In this document: positions 44,519 through 57,304 of the stretch, piece after piece | Layout: each line of letters starts with the position of its first letter | Position numbering within the stretch: position 1 is the first letter of the stretch | DNA from: Clavibacter nebraskensis NCPPB 2581 | GTDB lineage: Bacteria > Actinomycetota > Actinomycetes > Actinomycetales > Microbacteriaceae | Reading direction: 5' to 3' | DNA length: 64,000 nt | Assembly: GCF_000355695.1 (NCBI RefSeq) | Contig: NC_020891.1 | Span: 1,798,001 to 1,862,000 of the forward strand | The notes under the pieces: generated by a model | Databases searched by the model: none | The model's input: the letters and a program-made list of their open reading frames with translations, nothing else | What the model was told of the DNA's origin: nothing | Position numbers and translations under genes: made by a program

Positions 44519-45432
44519 CGTGCGGTGACGTCCTCCGTCGTGACGCCGCGCCACCAGTCGGCGGCGGGCATGGGGCGCTTGCCGGCGGGCTGCACCTGGA
44601 TGAGCTCGACGGGGTGGCTGGCGGTGCCGACGGCGACGACGCCGCCGACGGACCGGATGCTCCCGGGATCCAGCGGGGCGGCGTCGTGCAGCTCGGCTGC
44701 CCGGTGGACCTTGACGCGCACGTCGTCCACCGAGGTGAACGCGCCGGGCTCCGGCGTCACGCCGCGGATCTGCGCGAGCACGGCGTGCGACGGGCGCGCC
44801 CAGTCGATCCGGCCGTCGTCGATGGTGGTCTTGGGCGCGAGCGTGGGCTCGCCCTCCTGGGGGCGCGCGACGGCGCTGCCCGCGGCGATCCCGTCGACCG
44901 TGCGCACGAGGAGGTCGGCGCCCTGCATCGCGAGCGCGTGCAGCACGTCCCCCGCGGTCTCGTGCGCCCTCGTGGGCCGCTCCTCCCGCGCGAAGACGGG
45001 ACCGGTGTCCATGCCCCGCTCCAGCTGGAAGACGCTGGCGCCGGTGACGGTCTCGCCCGCCATGATCGAGCGCTGCACGGGAGCCGCTCCCCGCCAGCGG
45101 GGCAGCAGGGAGAAGTGCAGGTTGATCCAGCCCTGCGCGGGCGTCGAGAGGAGCGGCTCGCGCACGAGGCCGCCGTAGGCGACGATGACCCCGAGGTCGG
45201 CGCCGAGGGCGACGATGCGGGCGGTCGCGTCGTCGTCCAGGCGGTTGGTGCGGAGCGTCGGGATGCCCAGCCGCTCGGCCTCCGACGCGACCGGCGACGG
45301 CGTGAGCACGCGCTTGCGGCCGGTGGGCGCGTCGGCGCGCGTGACGACGAGCGCGACCTCGTGGCCCGAGGCGTGCAGGCGGACGAGCGACGGGACGGCC
45401 GCGCGGGGCGTGCCGGCGAAGACGAGTCTCAT
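44515..45432 (-). CDS. fmt: Methionyl-tRNA formyltransferase
   Basis: Formylates initiator methionyl-tRNA using 10-formyl-tetrahydrofolate. The 305-residue protein starts MRLVFAGTPRAAVPSL, has the catalytic region INLHFSLLPRWRGAAPVQRSI, and VFQLERGMDTGPV. ATG at 45432 fits the family N-terminus exactly. It lies 91 bases after priA and is coupled to rsmB. Confidence 0.96.
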   Translation of the reverse strand: MRLVFAGTPRAAVPSLVRLHASGHEVALVVTRADAPTGRKRVLTPSPVASEAERLGIPTLRTNRLDDDATARIVALGADLGVIVAYGGLVREPLLSTPAQGWINLHFSLLPRWRGAAPVQRSIMAGETVTGASVFQLERGMDTGPVFAREERPTRAHETAGDVLHALAMQGADLLVRTVDGIAAGSAVARPQEGEPTLAPKTTIDDGRIDWARPSHAVLAQIRGVTPEPGAFTSVDDVRVKVHRAAELHDAAPLDPGSIRSVGGVVAVGTASHPVELIQVQPAGKRPMPAADWWRGVTTEDVTAR

Positions 45433-45523
45433 GCGGATCCATTCCGGGGACGGCGAGCAGGGCGGGCGGTGGCTGCGGGGAGCGCGGTCGGACCGCGACC
45501 GCGGTCGGCGCGGCGTCCGCGGA

Positions 45524-47602
45524 TCAGAACAGCCCCGTGTCGTCGAACCGTACACGGAGCGGGACCGTGGGCCGGAACCCGGTGCGGCCCGCGACGGGCT
45601 TGCGGCGGCTGGAGGCATTCCTCACGACCGCCGCACGCAGCTCGCGCGCCGTGTCCGGGCCGCTCGCGTAGTCGAGGCGGACGATCGCGCGCACGCGGCC
45701 CTGCTCGGTGGGCACCGGGCCGAGGACGTCGACCCCCTCGATCCCCGCGAGCCGCTCCACCGCCTGGCCGACCGCGTCCGGCAGCCCCTCGACGCTCGCG
45801 GCGCGCACGGCCGGCGGGAAGCGCAGCGCCCGGCGCTCGAGCAGCTCCTCGCGCGCGTACCGCGGCTGCTGCCACGTGGCGAGGGCGCGCGCGACCTGGC
45901 CGCCGACGCCCACGAGCATCACGGGCGCCCGCGGCGCGGCGAGGGCGGCCGCGTTGGACCACTGGCGGAGCACGTCCTCCCCCACCCGCAGGCTCTCGCG
46001 CGCGAGCATCCGCTCCCCGTCGAGCAGGAGGATCGCGCGGTAGCCGCCGGCCGCGACGGGCTCGGCCCCGCGCGTGGCGACGACGAGCCGCGCCTCGGCG
46101 TCGACCTCCTGCACGTGGCGCTCGCCGTCGGCCAGCACCACCTGCACGCCGGGGAACGCGCGGCCGAGCTCCTCCGCGGTGCGGCCGGCGCCGATGGTGA
46201 CGAGGCGCAGCTCGTCGGATCCGCAGTTCGCGCAGCGCCAATCGCCCGCGAGGTGGCCGCACCAGCCGCAGGTCGGCGTGCTCGTGGCGGTGGACATGCC
46301 GAGCGGGCCCGTGCAGACGGTGCAGCGGGCGGCCTGCCGGCAGGCGCGGCAGGCGACGAGGGGCGCGTAGCCGGGGCGCGCGACCTGGATGAGGACCGGC
46401 CCGTGCTCGACGGCGTCCTTCGCCGCGCGCCACGCGCCCGACGGGATCCTGGCCTGCCGGGCGAAGCCCTCGTCGCCCGTCTGCGAGGTGGTCGGGATCA
46501 CCCGCGGGGTGCGGTTCGTGGCGGGAGCGACGCTCGTGAGGTAGCCGATCGCGACGAGCCGCTCGACCTCCGTGCTCCGGGAGTGCGCGAGCAGCACGAG
46601 CGCGGTGCCCTGCTGGCGGCTGCGCAGGAGAGCGACGTCGCGGGCGTGCGCGTACGGGCTGAGCGGCTCGGCGTGCAGCGGGTCGCCCTCGTCCCACATC
46701 GCGACGAGGCCGAGGCTCGGCGCGGGCGCGTACACGGCCGAGCGGTTGCCGACGACGATGCGGGGCACGTCGCCGAGGCCCGCGAGGAAGGAGCGGTAGC
46801 GGTCGGGGCCGGACTGGCGCGCGTCGGTGCGCAGGACGGAGCCGGTGGGGGCGTGCGCGGCGAGGGCCGCCTCCAGCTGGTCCTGGTCGCGGTAGTCGGG
46901 CACAACGAGCACGCTGCTGCGGCCCGACGCGAGCACGCGCGCGGCGGCCTGCGCGAGCGTGACGGCCCAGCGTCCGGCCCAGAGGCCGCCGGGCAGCTCG
47001 ACGACCTCGGGGATCGCGTCGACGGCCACGCGACCGGATCCGTCGACCGCCGCGTCGAGCGTGCCGGGCGCGTAGCCGTCGATCACCGGGAGCGCGGCGG
47101 GGTCGACGACGGGAGCCGCGGGATCGGCGGGGGACGCCGCGTCCGCGTCCGCCACGGCCGCGAGGGCCGCGAGGTGCGCCTTCTCGACGCGCACCTGGCG
47201 CGGCGGCACGGCCAGCCGGATCACGTCGGACGCGGTCCCGGCCTGCCGGTCGGCGACCTCCCGCGCGAGCGTCCAGATCTCCGGGCGCAGCACGGGCAGC
47301 GCGGACACGACCTGCTCGACCTCGCTGAGCGCGCCGTCGTAGCCCCCGCCGTCGCCGACCTCTACGACGTAGCCGTCGGCGACCCGACCCGCCGAGCGCA
47401 GCGGCACGCGCACGCGGACGCCGGGCACGCATGTGTCCCGGAGCGCCTCGGGCACGGCGTAGTCGAACAGCCGGTCCAGCTGCGGCAGCGGGGAGTCGAC
47501 CATGACGCGCACGACGGGGGGGCGTGCGTCGGCGGAGCCGGATGTCGTGGCGTCCGCGGCAGCCCCTGCCGTGGGCACGCCGGACGGATCCCCCGCGGTC
47601 AC
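45524..47602 (-). CDS. priA: Primosomal protein N' (PriA), without helicase motifs
   Basis: PriA restarts stalled replication forks. The 692-residue protein keeps the DNA-binding N-terminal domain (RVMVDSPLPQLDRLFDYAVPEAL) and the zinc-binding cysteines (CRACRQAARCTVCTG, CGWCGH, CANCGS, about 440-490). It lacks a Walker A motif: the region where GxTGSGKT would be reads SSVLVVPDYRDQDQ, and DExH is reduced to MWDEGD. This is the known actinobacterial form, so it probably loads other proteins instead of unwinding DNA itself. GTG at 47602 is the start. Confidence 0.92.
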   Translation of the reverse strand: MTAGDPSGVPTAGAAADATTSGSADARPPVVRVMVDSPLPQLDRLFDYAVPEALRDTCVPGVRVRVPLRSAGRVADGYVVEVGDGGGYDGALSEVEQVVSALPVLRPEIWTLAREVADRQAGTASDVIRLAVPPRQVRVEKAHLAALAAVADADAASPADPAAPVVDPAALPVIDGYAPGTLDAAVDGSGRVAVDAIPEVVELPGGLWAGRWAVTLAQAAARVLASGRSSVLVVPDYRDQDQLEAALAAHAPTGSVLRTDARQSGPDRYRSFLAGLGDVPRIVVGNRSAVYAPAPSLGLVAMWDEGDPLHAEPLSPYAHARDVALLRSRQQGTALVLLAHSRSTEVERLVAIGYLTSVAPATNRTPRVIPTTSQTGDEGFARQARIPSGAWRAAKDAVEHGPVLIQVARPGYAPLVACRACRQAARCTVCTGPLGMSTATSTPTCGWCGHLAGDWRCANCGSDELRLVTIGAGRTAEELGRAFPGVQVVLADGERHVQEVDAEARLVVATRGAEPVAAGGYRAILLLDGERMLARESLRVGEDVLRQWSNAAALAAPRAPVMLVGVGGQVARALATWQQPRYAREELLERRALRFPPAVRAASVEGLPDAVGQAVERLAGIEGVDVLGPVPTEQGRVRAIVRLDYASGPDTARELRAAVVRNASSRRKPVAGRTGFRPTVPLRVRFDDTGLF

Positions 47603-47644
47603 CCGGCGCCCCCGGTCATGCCGGGACCCGGGCGGCGGCGCGCG

Positions 47645-48856
47645 TCAGAGGCCCGCGGCGCTCTGCAGGTCGGCGACACGGTCGAGCGCCTCCCAGGTGA
47701 AGTCCGGCAGCTCGCGGCCGAAGTGCCCGTAGGCGGCGGTCTGCGCGTAGATGGGGCGGAGCAGGTCGAGGCGCTCGACGATGGCGGCGGGACGCAGGTC
47801 GAAGGTCTCGCGGATGGCGCGCACGATGCGCTCCTCGGGCACGTGCGCCGTGCCGAACGCCTCGACGTACAGGCCCACGGGCGCGGCCTTGCCGATCGCG
47901 TACGCGACCTGCACCTCGAGCCGGTCGGCGAGACCCGCGGCGACCGCGTTCTTCGCGACCCAGCGCATGGCGTACGCGGCGCTGCGGTCGACCTTCGACG
48001 GGTCCTTGCCGCTGAACGCGCCGCCGCCGTGCCGGCTGAAGCCGCCGTACGTGTCGACGATGATCTTCCGGCCGGTGAGCCCCGCGTCGCCCTTGGGCCC
48101 GCCGATCTCGAACTTGCCGGTGGGGTTGATGAGCAGGGTCGCCTCGCGCGAGTCGAGCTCGATGCCGATCTCCGCCGCCTGCGCGAGCACCGGGCGGATG
48201 ACGTGCTCCTCGACCTCGCGGCGGAGGTCCTCCTGCGAGACCTGCGGGCCGTGCTGGGTGGAGAGCACGACCGTGTCGACGGTGCGCGGCACGAGGCCGT
48301 CGTACCCGATGGTGACCTGCGTCTTGCCGTCGGGCCGCAGGTACGCGAGCTCCCCCGAGTGGCGGACGGCCGCGAGACGCTCGGCGAGGCGGTGCGCGAG
48401 GTAGACGGGCAGGGGCATGAAGACGGGGGTGTCCCGCGACGCGTAGCCGAACATGAGGCCCTGGTCGCCGGCGCCCTGGAGGTCGTGCGCGTCGGTGGAC
48501 GCGGATCCCGAGCGCGACTCGTACGAGCGGTCGACGCCCTGCGCGATGTCGGGCGACTGCGCGCCGATGGACACCGTGACGCCGCAGTTGTAACCGTCGA
48601 AGCCCACCTCGGAGGAGTCGTAGCCGATGTCCCGGATGCGGTCGCGCACGATCTGCGGGATGTCGACGTACCCGCTCGTGGTCACCTCGCCGGCGACGTG
48701 CACGAGGCCCGTGGTGACGAGCGTCTCGACGGCGGCGCGGCTCGTCGGATCCTGCGTGAGGAGCGCGTCGAGGATGCTGTCCGAGATCTGGTCGCAGATC
48801 TTGTCGGGGTGGCCCTCGGTAACAGACTCGGAGGTGAACAGGCGCAGGTCGGTCAC
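47645..48856 (-). CDS. metK: S-adenosylmethionine synthetase
   Basis: Makes S-adenosylmethionine from methionine and ATP. The 403-residue protein has the signatures [33 protein letters not shown] and [19 protein letters not shown], with all three domains complete. GTG at 48856 has a GGAG ribosome site. It lies 39 bases after coaBC. No SAM riboswitch is seen in this short gap. Confidence 0.97.
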   Translation of the reverse strand: MTDLRLFTSESVTEGHPDKICDQISDSILDALLTQDPTSRAAVETLVTTGLVHVAGEVTTSGYVDIPQIVRDRIRDIGYDSSEVGFDGYNCGVTVSIGAQSPDIAQGVDRSYESRSGSASTDAHDLQGAGDQGLMFGYASRDTPVFMPLPVYLAHRLAERLAAVRHSGELAYLRPDGKTQVTIGYDGLVPRTVDTVVLSTQHGPQVSQEDLRREVEEHVIRPVLAQAAEIGIELDSREATLLINPTGKFEIGGPKGDAGLTGRKIIVDTYGGFSRHGGGAFSGKDPSKVDRSAAYAMRWVAKNAVAAGLADRLEVQVAYAIGKAAPVGLYVEAFGTAHVPEERIVRAIRETFDLRPAAIVERLDLLRPIYAQTAAYGHFGRELPDFTWEALDRVADLQSAAGL

Positions 48857-48895
48857 AGGTGAGCTCCAGAGGATCGCGTGGTCGCCCGCCGGCCG

Positions 48896-50110
48896 CTACT
48901 GCGGCGTCGGCGCTCCCACTACGTCGAGAATTTGATGGGCCACCTGCTCCTTGGAGCCGGAGGCCTCCACGAGTGTATCGCCGGACCTCGCGAGCACCGT
49001 GATGGTGTTGCGCTCCGCGGTGAACCCGTGAGACCATCCGACCCTGTTGACGACGAGCAGGTCGCAGCCCTTCCGCTGGAGCTTGGCGCGGCCGATCCGG
49101 AGTAGCTCGGCCGGGTCCTCCTCGGTCTCCGCCGCGAAGCCCACGACGACGCGGCGCGTGCCGTCCGCCCGCGGGACGGCGGCGTCGGCGGCGAGCCGCT
49201 GCAGGACGTCCGGGTTCCGCACGAGCTCGACGGAGAGCGCGTCGCCCGCCTCCTCCTTCTTGATCTTGCCCGCGGAGACGGCGACGGGTCGGTAGTCGGC
49301 GACGGCCGCCGCCATGATGACGACGTCGGCGCCGTCGGCCTCGCGCACCATGGCGTCGGAGAGCTCGAGCGCGGTCGAGACGGGCACCACGCGGACGCCC
49401 GCCGGCGCGGGCACCTCCAGGTGCGCGGCGACGAGAATGACGTCGGCACCGCGGTCGCGGGCCGCGACCGCGAGGGCGACCCCCTGCCGGCCGGACGAGC
49501 GGTTGCCGAGGAAGCGCACGGGATCCAGCGGCTCGCGCGTGCCGCCGGCGGAGACGACGACGCGGCGCCCCTCGAGGTCCCGCCCGCCGGGGCGGACGGC
49601 GGCGAGGGCGGCGGCGATGACGTCCTCGACCTCGGCCATGCGGCCCGGCCCGGAGTCCGTGCCGGTGAGGCGGCCCGACGTGGGGCCGACGAGGGTGGCG
49701 CCGCGGGAGCGCAGGAGCGCCGCGTTCGCCTGCGTGGCCGGGTGCTGCCACATCTCGGTGTGCATCGCGGGGGCGACGACGAGGGGCGCGCGGCTGGCGA
49801 GGATCGTGGTGCCGAGCAGGTCGTCCGACAGACCGAGCGCCATGGTCGCGAGCGTGTGGGCGGTGGCCGGGGCGACGACGATGAGGTCGGCCTTCTGGCC
49901 GAGCGCCACGTGGCGGACCTCGGAGACGCCGTCGTAGAGGTCGCTCGTGACGGGGTTGCGGCTGACGGCCTCGAGCGTGGGCTTCCCGACGAAGCGGAGC
50001 GCGGCCTCGGTGGGCACGACGTGCACGTCGTGGCCGAGGAGCACGAGGCCCCGGACCACGCCGACGGCCTTGTAGGCCGCGATGCCGCCCGTGATCCCCA
50101 CGAGGACCAT
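48896..50110 (-). CDS. coaBC: Bifunctional phosphopantothenoylcysteine decarboxylase / phosphopantothenate-cysteine ligase
   Basis: Two steps of coenzyme A synthesis in one protein of 404 residues. The N-terminal flavoprotein domain has ITGGIAAYKAV and MHTEMW; the loop where Escherichia coli has GRLACG with an active cysteine reads SGRLTGTDSGPGRM, without that cysteine. The C-terminal ligase domain has SAGGTREPLDPVRFLGNRSSG, AAAVADYRP and KIKKEE. ATG at 50110 is used; a GTG at 50113 is equally possible. Confidence 0.95.
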   Translation of the reverse strand: MVLVGITGGIAAYKAVGVVRGLVLLGHDVHVVPTEAALRFVGKPTLEAVSRNPVTSDLYDGVSEVRHVALGQKADLIVVAPATAHTLATMALGLSDDLLGTTILASRAPLVVAPAMHTEMWQHPATQANAALLRSRGATLVGPTSGRLTGTDSGPGRMAEVEDVIAAALAAVRPGGRDLEGRRVVVSAGGTREPLDPVRFLGNRSSGRQGVALAVAARDRGADVILVAAHLEVPAPAGVRVVPVSTALELSDAMVREADGADVVIMAAAVADYRPVAVSAGKIKKEEAGDALSVELVRNPDVLQRLAADAAVPRADGTRRVVVGFAAETEEDPAELLRIGRAKLQRKGCDLLVVNRVGWSHGFTAERNTITVLARSGDTLVEASGSKEQVAHQILDVVGAPTPQ

Positions 50111-50189
50111 CACGCGGCGGCGCTCCGGTGCCGCGTGGCGGGGCGGGCGTGCGGCGTGCGGTCGGCGCGGGGCATCCGGGGCGGTGCGG

Positions 50190-50459
50190 CTAGGAGGCCG
50201 CGGGCTCCGCGATGGGCGTGGCGACGAGCTTGTCCTCGTTGATCTCGTGCATGGCGACCGAGAGGGGCTTGTCGTCGATGGTGGAGTCGACGAGCGGTCC
50301 GACGTTGTCGAACAGGCTGCCCTCGTGCAGGTCGGCGTAGTAGTCGTTGATCTGGCGGGCCCGCTTCGAGGCGAAGATCACGAGCGCGTACTTCGAGTCG
50401 ACCTTCGAGAGGAGCTCGTCGATGGGCGGGTCGATGATGCCCTGGGTCTTGTCAACCAT
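50190..50459 (-). CDS. rpoZ: RNA polymerase omega subunit
   Basis: The 89-residue omega subunit helps fold and assemble the beta' subunit of RNA polymerase. The conserved [22 protein letters not shown] (about 19-40) and the helical remainder match actinobacterial RpoZ. ATG at 50459 has a GAGGGAG ribosome site about 10 bases upstream. It lies between gmk and coaBC, the standard order. Confidence 0.94.
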   Translation of the reverse strand: MVDKTQGIIDPPIDELLSKVDSKYALVIFASKRARQINDYYADLHEGSLFDNVGPLVDSTIDDKPLSVAMHEINEDKLVATPIAEPAAS

Positions 50460-50487
50460 GGATGTGCCGCTCCCTCATTGCATGGAA

Positions 50488-50526
50488 GAAGGCCGTGCGG
50501 GTCCGCGTCATGGACCGACGGCCTTC
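50488..50526 (-). repeat. Hairpin across the end of gmk, before rpoZ
   Basis: A 9-bp stem (50488-50496 with 50518-50526) with inner 5-bp pairing encloses the gmk stop codon. It may reduce read-through from gmk into rpoZ or mark a processing site. Confidence 0.4.
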
Positions 50527-51416
50527 CTGGATCTCATCAAGTCTACGACCTCGCGCGCCGCCTCCGCGACATCGCGGTTGACGACGAGGTGGTCGAACTC
50601 GTCCTGCGCGGCCAGCTCCACCTTCGCGGTGTCCAGCCGGCGCTGCTGCTCCTCGGGCCCCTCGGTGCCGCGGCCGACCAGGCGGCGCACGAGCTCCTCC
50701 CAGGTGGGCGGCAGCAGGAACACGAGCCGCGCCTCGGGCATCGCGGCCCTCACCTGGCGCGCGCCCTGGATGTCGATCTCGAGCAGCACGCTCCGACCCT
50801 CGGCCAGCGCGGCGTCGATGGGCGCGCGCGGGGTGCCGTAGCGGTGGGCGTTGTGCACCGTCGCCCACTCGAGGAGCTCCTGCTGCTCGACCATGCGGTC
50901 GAACTCGGCGTCGGAGACGAAGTAGTAGTTGACGCCCTCGACCTCGCCCGGACGCGGCGCGCGCGTGGTGGCGGAGACGGAGAGCAGCACGTCGGGCTCG
51001 TTCTCACGGATGAATGTGGAGACGGTCCCCTTGCCCACCGCGGTGGGACCCGCGAGCACGACGAGGCGGCTGGGCTCCACGATCTGCTTCGCCGCCTGCC
51101 ACTCCTCGAGGAAGCGCGTGAGGCGCACACGCTGGTGCACGCCCAGGCCGCCGAGGCGCTTGGCGGTGGAGATGCCGAGCTCGGCGAGGATCCGCTCGAG
51201 CTTGGTGGGGCCGATGTTCGGGATGCTCGTGAGGAACTCGGTGACGCGGAGGGTGGCCTCGGCGCGGCGGGCCGGATCCGCGGACGCGTCGAGCACGCCG
51301 AGCGGCGTGCGCTCCCCCGTGACGATGTCGTGCTTCACCTGCGCGCGCGCGCGACGGGCGGCGACGGCGGCCTGCGACGCGGCGACCCGGTCGACCTCGG
51401 GTGGTTCGGGCCTCAT
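50508..51416 (-). CDS. gmk: Guanylate kinase with N-terminal mIHF domain (fusion)
   Basis: A 302-residue protein in two parts. Residues 1-107 resemble actinobacterial integration host factor (mIHF): a basic helix [13 protein letters not shown] (18-31) and the helix-hairpin-helix segment [19 protein letters not shown] (64-82). Residues 117-302 are guanylate kinase, which phosphorylates GMP: P-loop GPTAVGKG (123-130), [19 protein letters not shown] and EIDIQGA. In most actinobacteria mihF is a separate gene exactly between pyrF and gmk. ATG at 51416 overlaps the pyrF stop. A GTG at 51080 (residue 113) could also start a 190-residue kinase alone. Confidence 0.94.
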   Translation of the reverse strand: MRPEPPEVDRVAASQAAVAARRARAQVKHDIVTGERTPLGVLDASADPARRAEATLRVTEFLTSIPNIGPTKLERILAELGISTAKRLGGLGVHQRVRLTRFLEEWQAAKQIVEPSRLVVLAGPTAVGKGTVSTFIRENEPDVLLSVSATTRAPRPGEVEGVNYYFVSDAEFDRMVEQQELLEWATVHNAHRYGTPRAPIDAALAEGRSVLLEIDIQGARQVRAAMPEARLVFLLPPTWEELVRRLVGRGTEGPEEQQRRLDTAKVELAAQDEFDHLVVNRDVAEAAREVVDLMRSRKAVGP

Positions 51417-52311
51417 GGCAGCACCTCTTCGAGTCGTCCGGCGTGGTCGGTGACGGCCTCCGCGACACGCCGTGGCCCTGCCGCGAGGATACTCCGCGAC
51501 GCGGCCGCGATCACAACGCCGGCGGCCGGGCCGAACAGCTTCCGGACATCGCCGAGCAGCGCGCCCTGGTGGCCGAAGCCGGGCGCGAGGATCGGGGTGC
51601 GGACGAGCCGCGCGAGGTCGAGCCCGGCGTCCGCGGCGTCGACGGTCGCGCCGACCACGAGGCCGAAGGCGCCGGGATCCGTCGAGGGGGCGTCGAGGGG
51701 GCCGTTCGCGGCGACGGCGGCGTCCTGGATCCCGCGCGCGACCGTGCGCGCGGCGGACCCGGCGGCGGATCCGTCGGCCGGGAGCACCGCGCGCTGCAGG
51801 TCCCGCGCCTCGGGGTTCGAGGTGGCGGCGAGGACGAAGACGCCCGCGCCCCACGCGTCGGCCGCGGCGCGGACGCCGTCCAGAGATCCGACGCCCGTGT
51901 AGGCCGTGAGGGTGACGGCGTCGGCGCGCAGCGGGCTGTCGGGCGCGAGCCAGGCGGCGCCGTACGCGTCGACCGTGGAGCCGATGTCGCCGCGCTTGGC
52001 GTCGGCGATCACGAGGAGACCCGCGTCGCGCGCCGCAGCGAGCACGCGCTCGAGGGCGGCGTACCCGGCGGATCCGTCGCGCTCGAAGAACGCGACCTGC
52101 GGCTTGACGATGCCGGCCCGCCCCGCGGTCGCCTCGACCACGCGCAGGCCGAACTCCTCGAGGCCGCGCGCGTCGTCGGCGAGGCCCCACGCGTCGAGCA
52201 GCGACCGGTGCGGGTCGATGCCGACGCACAGGTGCCCGCGCTCGCGGAACGCGCGGGCGAGGCGCGCGCCGAACGGCGGGGCGACCGGGGCCGCCCCGCC
52301 ATCCGCGATCG

Positions 52312-52315
<4 letters not shown>
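51413..52315 (-). CDS. pyrF: Orotidine 5'-phosphate decarboxylase, type 2
   Basis: Last step of UMP synthesis. The 300-residue protein is of the longer type 2 family: [15 protein letters not shown] near the N-terminus, VKPQVAFFE and the catalytic Asp-Lys array [18 protein letters not shown], and PGFGHQG late. GTG at 52315 overlaps the carB stop (GTGA). Confidence 0.95.
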
Positions 52316-55601
<3,286 letters not shown>

Positions 55602-55602
<1 letters not shown>

Positions 55603-56780
55603 TACACGGTCTCCTGGGGGGTCGCGGCGGATGCGGGGGCGTCGCCCGCGGCGTGGATCAGCTCGATGAACCGGTCGAAGAGGTACGACGAGTCGTGCGG
55701 GCCGGCGGCCGCCTCCGGGTGGTACTGCACGCTGAAGGCGGGGATGTCGAGGCAGTTGAGCCCCTCGACCACCTGGTCGTTGAGCGAGACGTGGCTGACC
55801 TCCGCGCGGCCGAAGCCGGCGGGGCTGTCCACGGGGCCGTCGAGCGGCGCGGAGACCGCGAAGCCGTGGTTCTGGCTCGTGATCTCGACGCGGCCCGTGC
55901 GGCGGTCGAGCACGGGCTGGTTGATCCCGCGGTGGCCGAACGGCAGCTTGTAGGTGTCGAACCCGAGGGCGCGGCCGAGGAGCTGGTTGCCGAAGCAGAT
56001 CCCGAAGAACGGGATGCCCTTCCGCAGCACGTCCTGCAGCAGCTCGACGTGGTACTGCGAGGCCTCGGGGTCGCCGGGGCCGTTCGAGTAGAACACGGCG
56101 GTGGGCGCGAGCTCGGCGAGCTGCTCCGTGGTGATCGACTGCGGCACCACGTGCACGTCGAGGCCGCGGGCCGCGAGGTGCTTCACCGTCGCGGTCTTGA
56201 TCCCGAGGTCGAGCACGGCGACGGATCCGATGCGATCGCCGACGGCGGGGATCGTGTACGTCTCCTGCGTGGACACCTCGGCGGAGAGGTTGCGGCCCGT
56301 CATGTCGGGCGCCTGCCGCACCTGCGCGAGCTGCTCGTCGTCGCCGAGCGCGAAGGCCTCGCCGGAGAAGACGCCGGCGCGCATGGCGCCCTCGTCGCGG
56401 ATCCGGCGCGTGACGGCGCGCGTGTCGATGCCGGAGATGCCGACCACGCCCTGCGCGACGAGGTCGTCCTCGAGCGTGCGCTGCCCGCGGAAGTTCGAGA
56501 CCACGCGCGAGGGGTCGCGGACGACGTAGCCGGCGACCCAGATGCGGCGGGATTCCATGTCGTCGTCGTTCATGCCGGTGTTGCCGATGTGCGGCGCCGT
56601 CTGGAGCACGATCTGGCCCGCGTAGGACGGGTCGGTGATCGTCTCCTGGTAGCCGGTCATGCCGGTCGCGAAGACGGCCTCGCCGAGGGTCACGCCGCGG
56701 GCGCCGTACGCGCGTCCGACGTACCTCCGTCCGTCCTCGAGCACCAGGACTGCTGGTTCGTGTCGGGCCATGTCGGTCAC
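55602..56780 (-). CDS. carA: Carbamoyl phosphate synthase small subunit
   Basis: The glutaminase subunit that feeds ammonia to CarB. The 392-residue protein has the N-terminal domain [18 protein letters not shown] and the class I amidotransferase triad: Cys262 in [11 protein letters not shown] and the His-Glu pair in [13 protein letters not shown]. The GTG at 56780 overlaps the stop of the upstream gene (GTGA), which favours it over the ATG at 56771. Confidence 0.96.
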
Positions 56781-57304
56781 TTCCCTTCGTTGTCGTCGTC
56801 GTGCGCAGGGCGCGTGATCTGGTGGAGGGCGTCGACGAGCGCGGTCTTCTCGCGCGGGTCGATCACCCGGAGGTACGTGTCGACCGCGGTCGCGGCCGCG
56901 GGGTCGAGGATCCAGGTCACGGCCACGAGGCCGCCCTCCTCCACGACGCGGTCGATCGCGTAGGTCGCGAGCCCGGATCCCGTGATGCGGTCGGCGGGCA
57001 CGAGCACCTCGCGCTCGCCGTCGATCGCCAGCACGAGGCCCGCGTCGTGCACCCGGGCCGCGGCGCGCCCCCGGAAGCCGAGGGGCCGGACGGTCAGCCG
57101 GTCGAGCGGCTGGCCGGCCGTGGTCGTGGCGACGTAGAGCACGTCGACCTCGAGCGCGGGCGCTGCGAGCCCCGCGGGCGGACGCGGCGGCTCGGGCAGC
57201 GCGCGCTGGCGTCGGCGGCGCGCGCGCCAGCCGAGCACCATGAGCGCGAGGAGCAGGAGGAGGAAGGCGATCACCGTGATCGCGGGTCCGATGCGGTCGC
57301 TCAT
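56777..57304 (-). CDS. PH-like domain membrane protein in the pyr operon
   Basis: A 175-residue protein with one N-terminal membrane segment (about 7-25), a basic stretch RARRRRQR and a soluble domain of alternating strands that resembles a bacterial PH-like domain. Homologues lie between pyrC and carA in many actinobacteria, but the function is unknown. It overlaps both neighbours by ATGA/GTGA, so it is certainly part of the operon. It could anchor or regulate the pyrimidine enzymes at the membrane; that is only a guess. Confidence 0.82.
   Translation of the reverse strand: MSDRIGPAITVIAFLLLLLALMVLGWRARRRRQRALPEPPRPPAGLAAPALEVDVLYVATTTAGQPLDRLTVRPLGFRGRAAARVHDAGLVLAIDGEREVLVPADRITGSGLATYAIDRVVEEGGLVAVTWILDPAAATAVDTYLRVIDPREKTALVDALHQITRPAHDDDNEGK

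Noticed and set aside
48857-48895. A SAM riboswitch before metK
   Set aside because: The gap is only 39 bases and carries an ordinary ribosome site; there is no room for a riboswitch.
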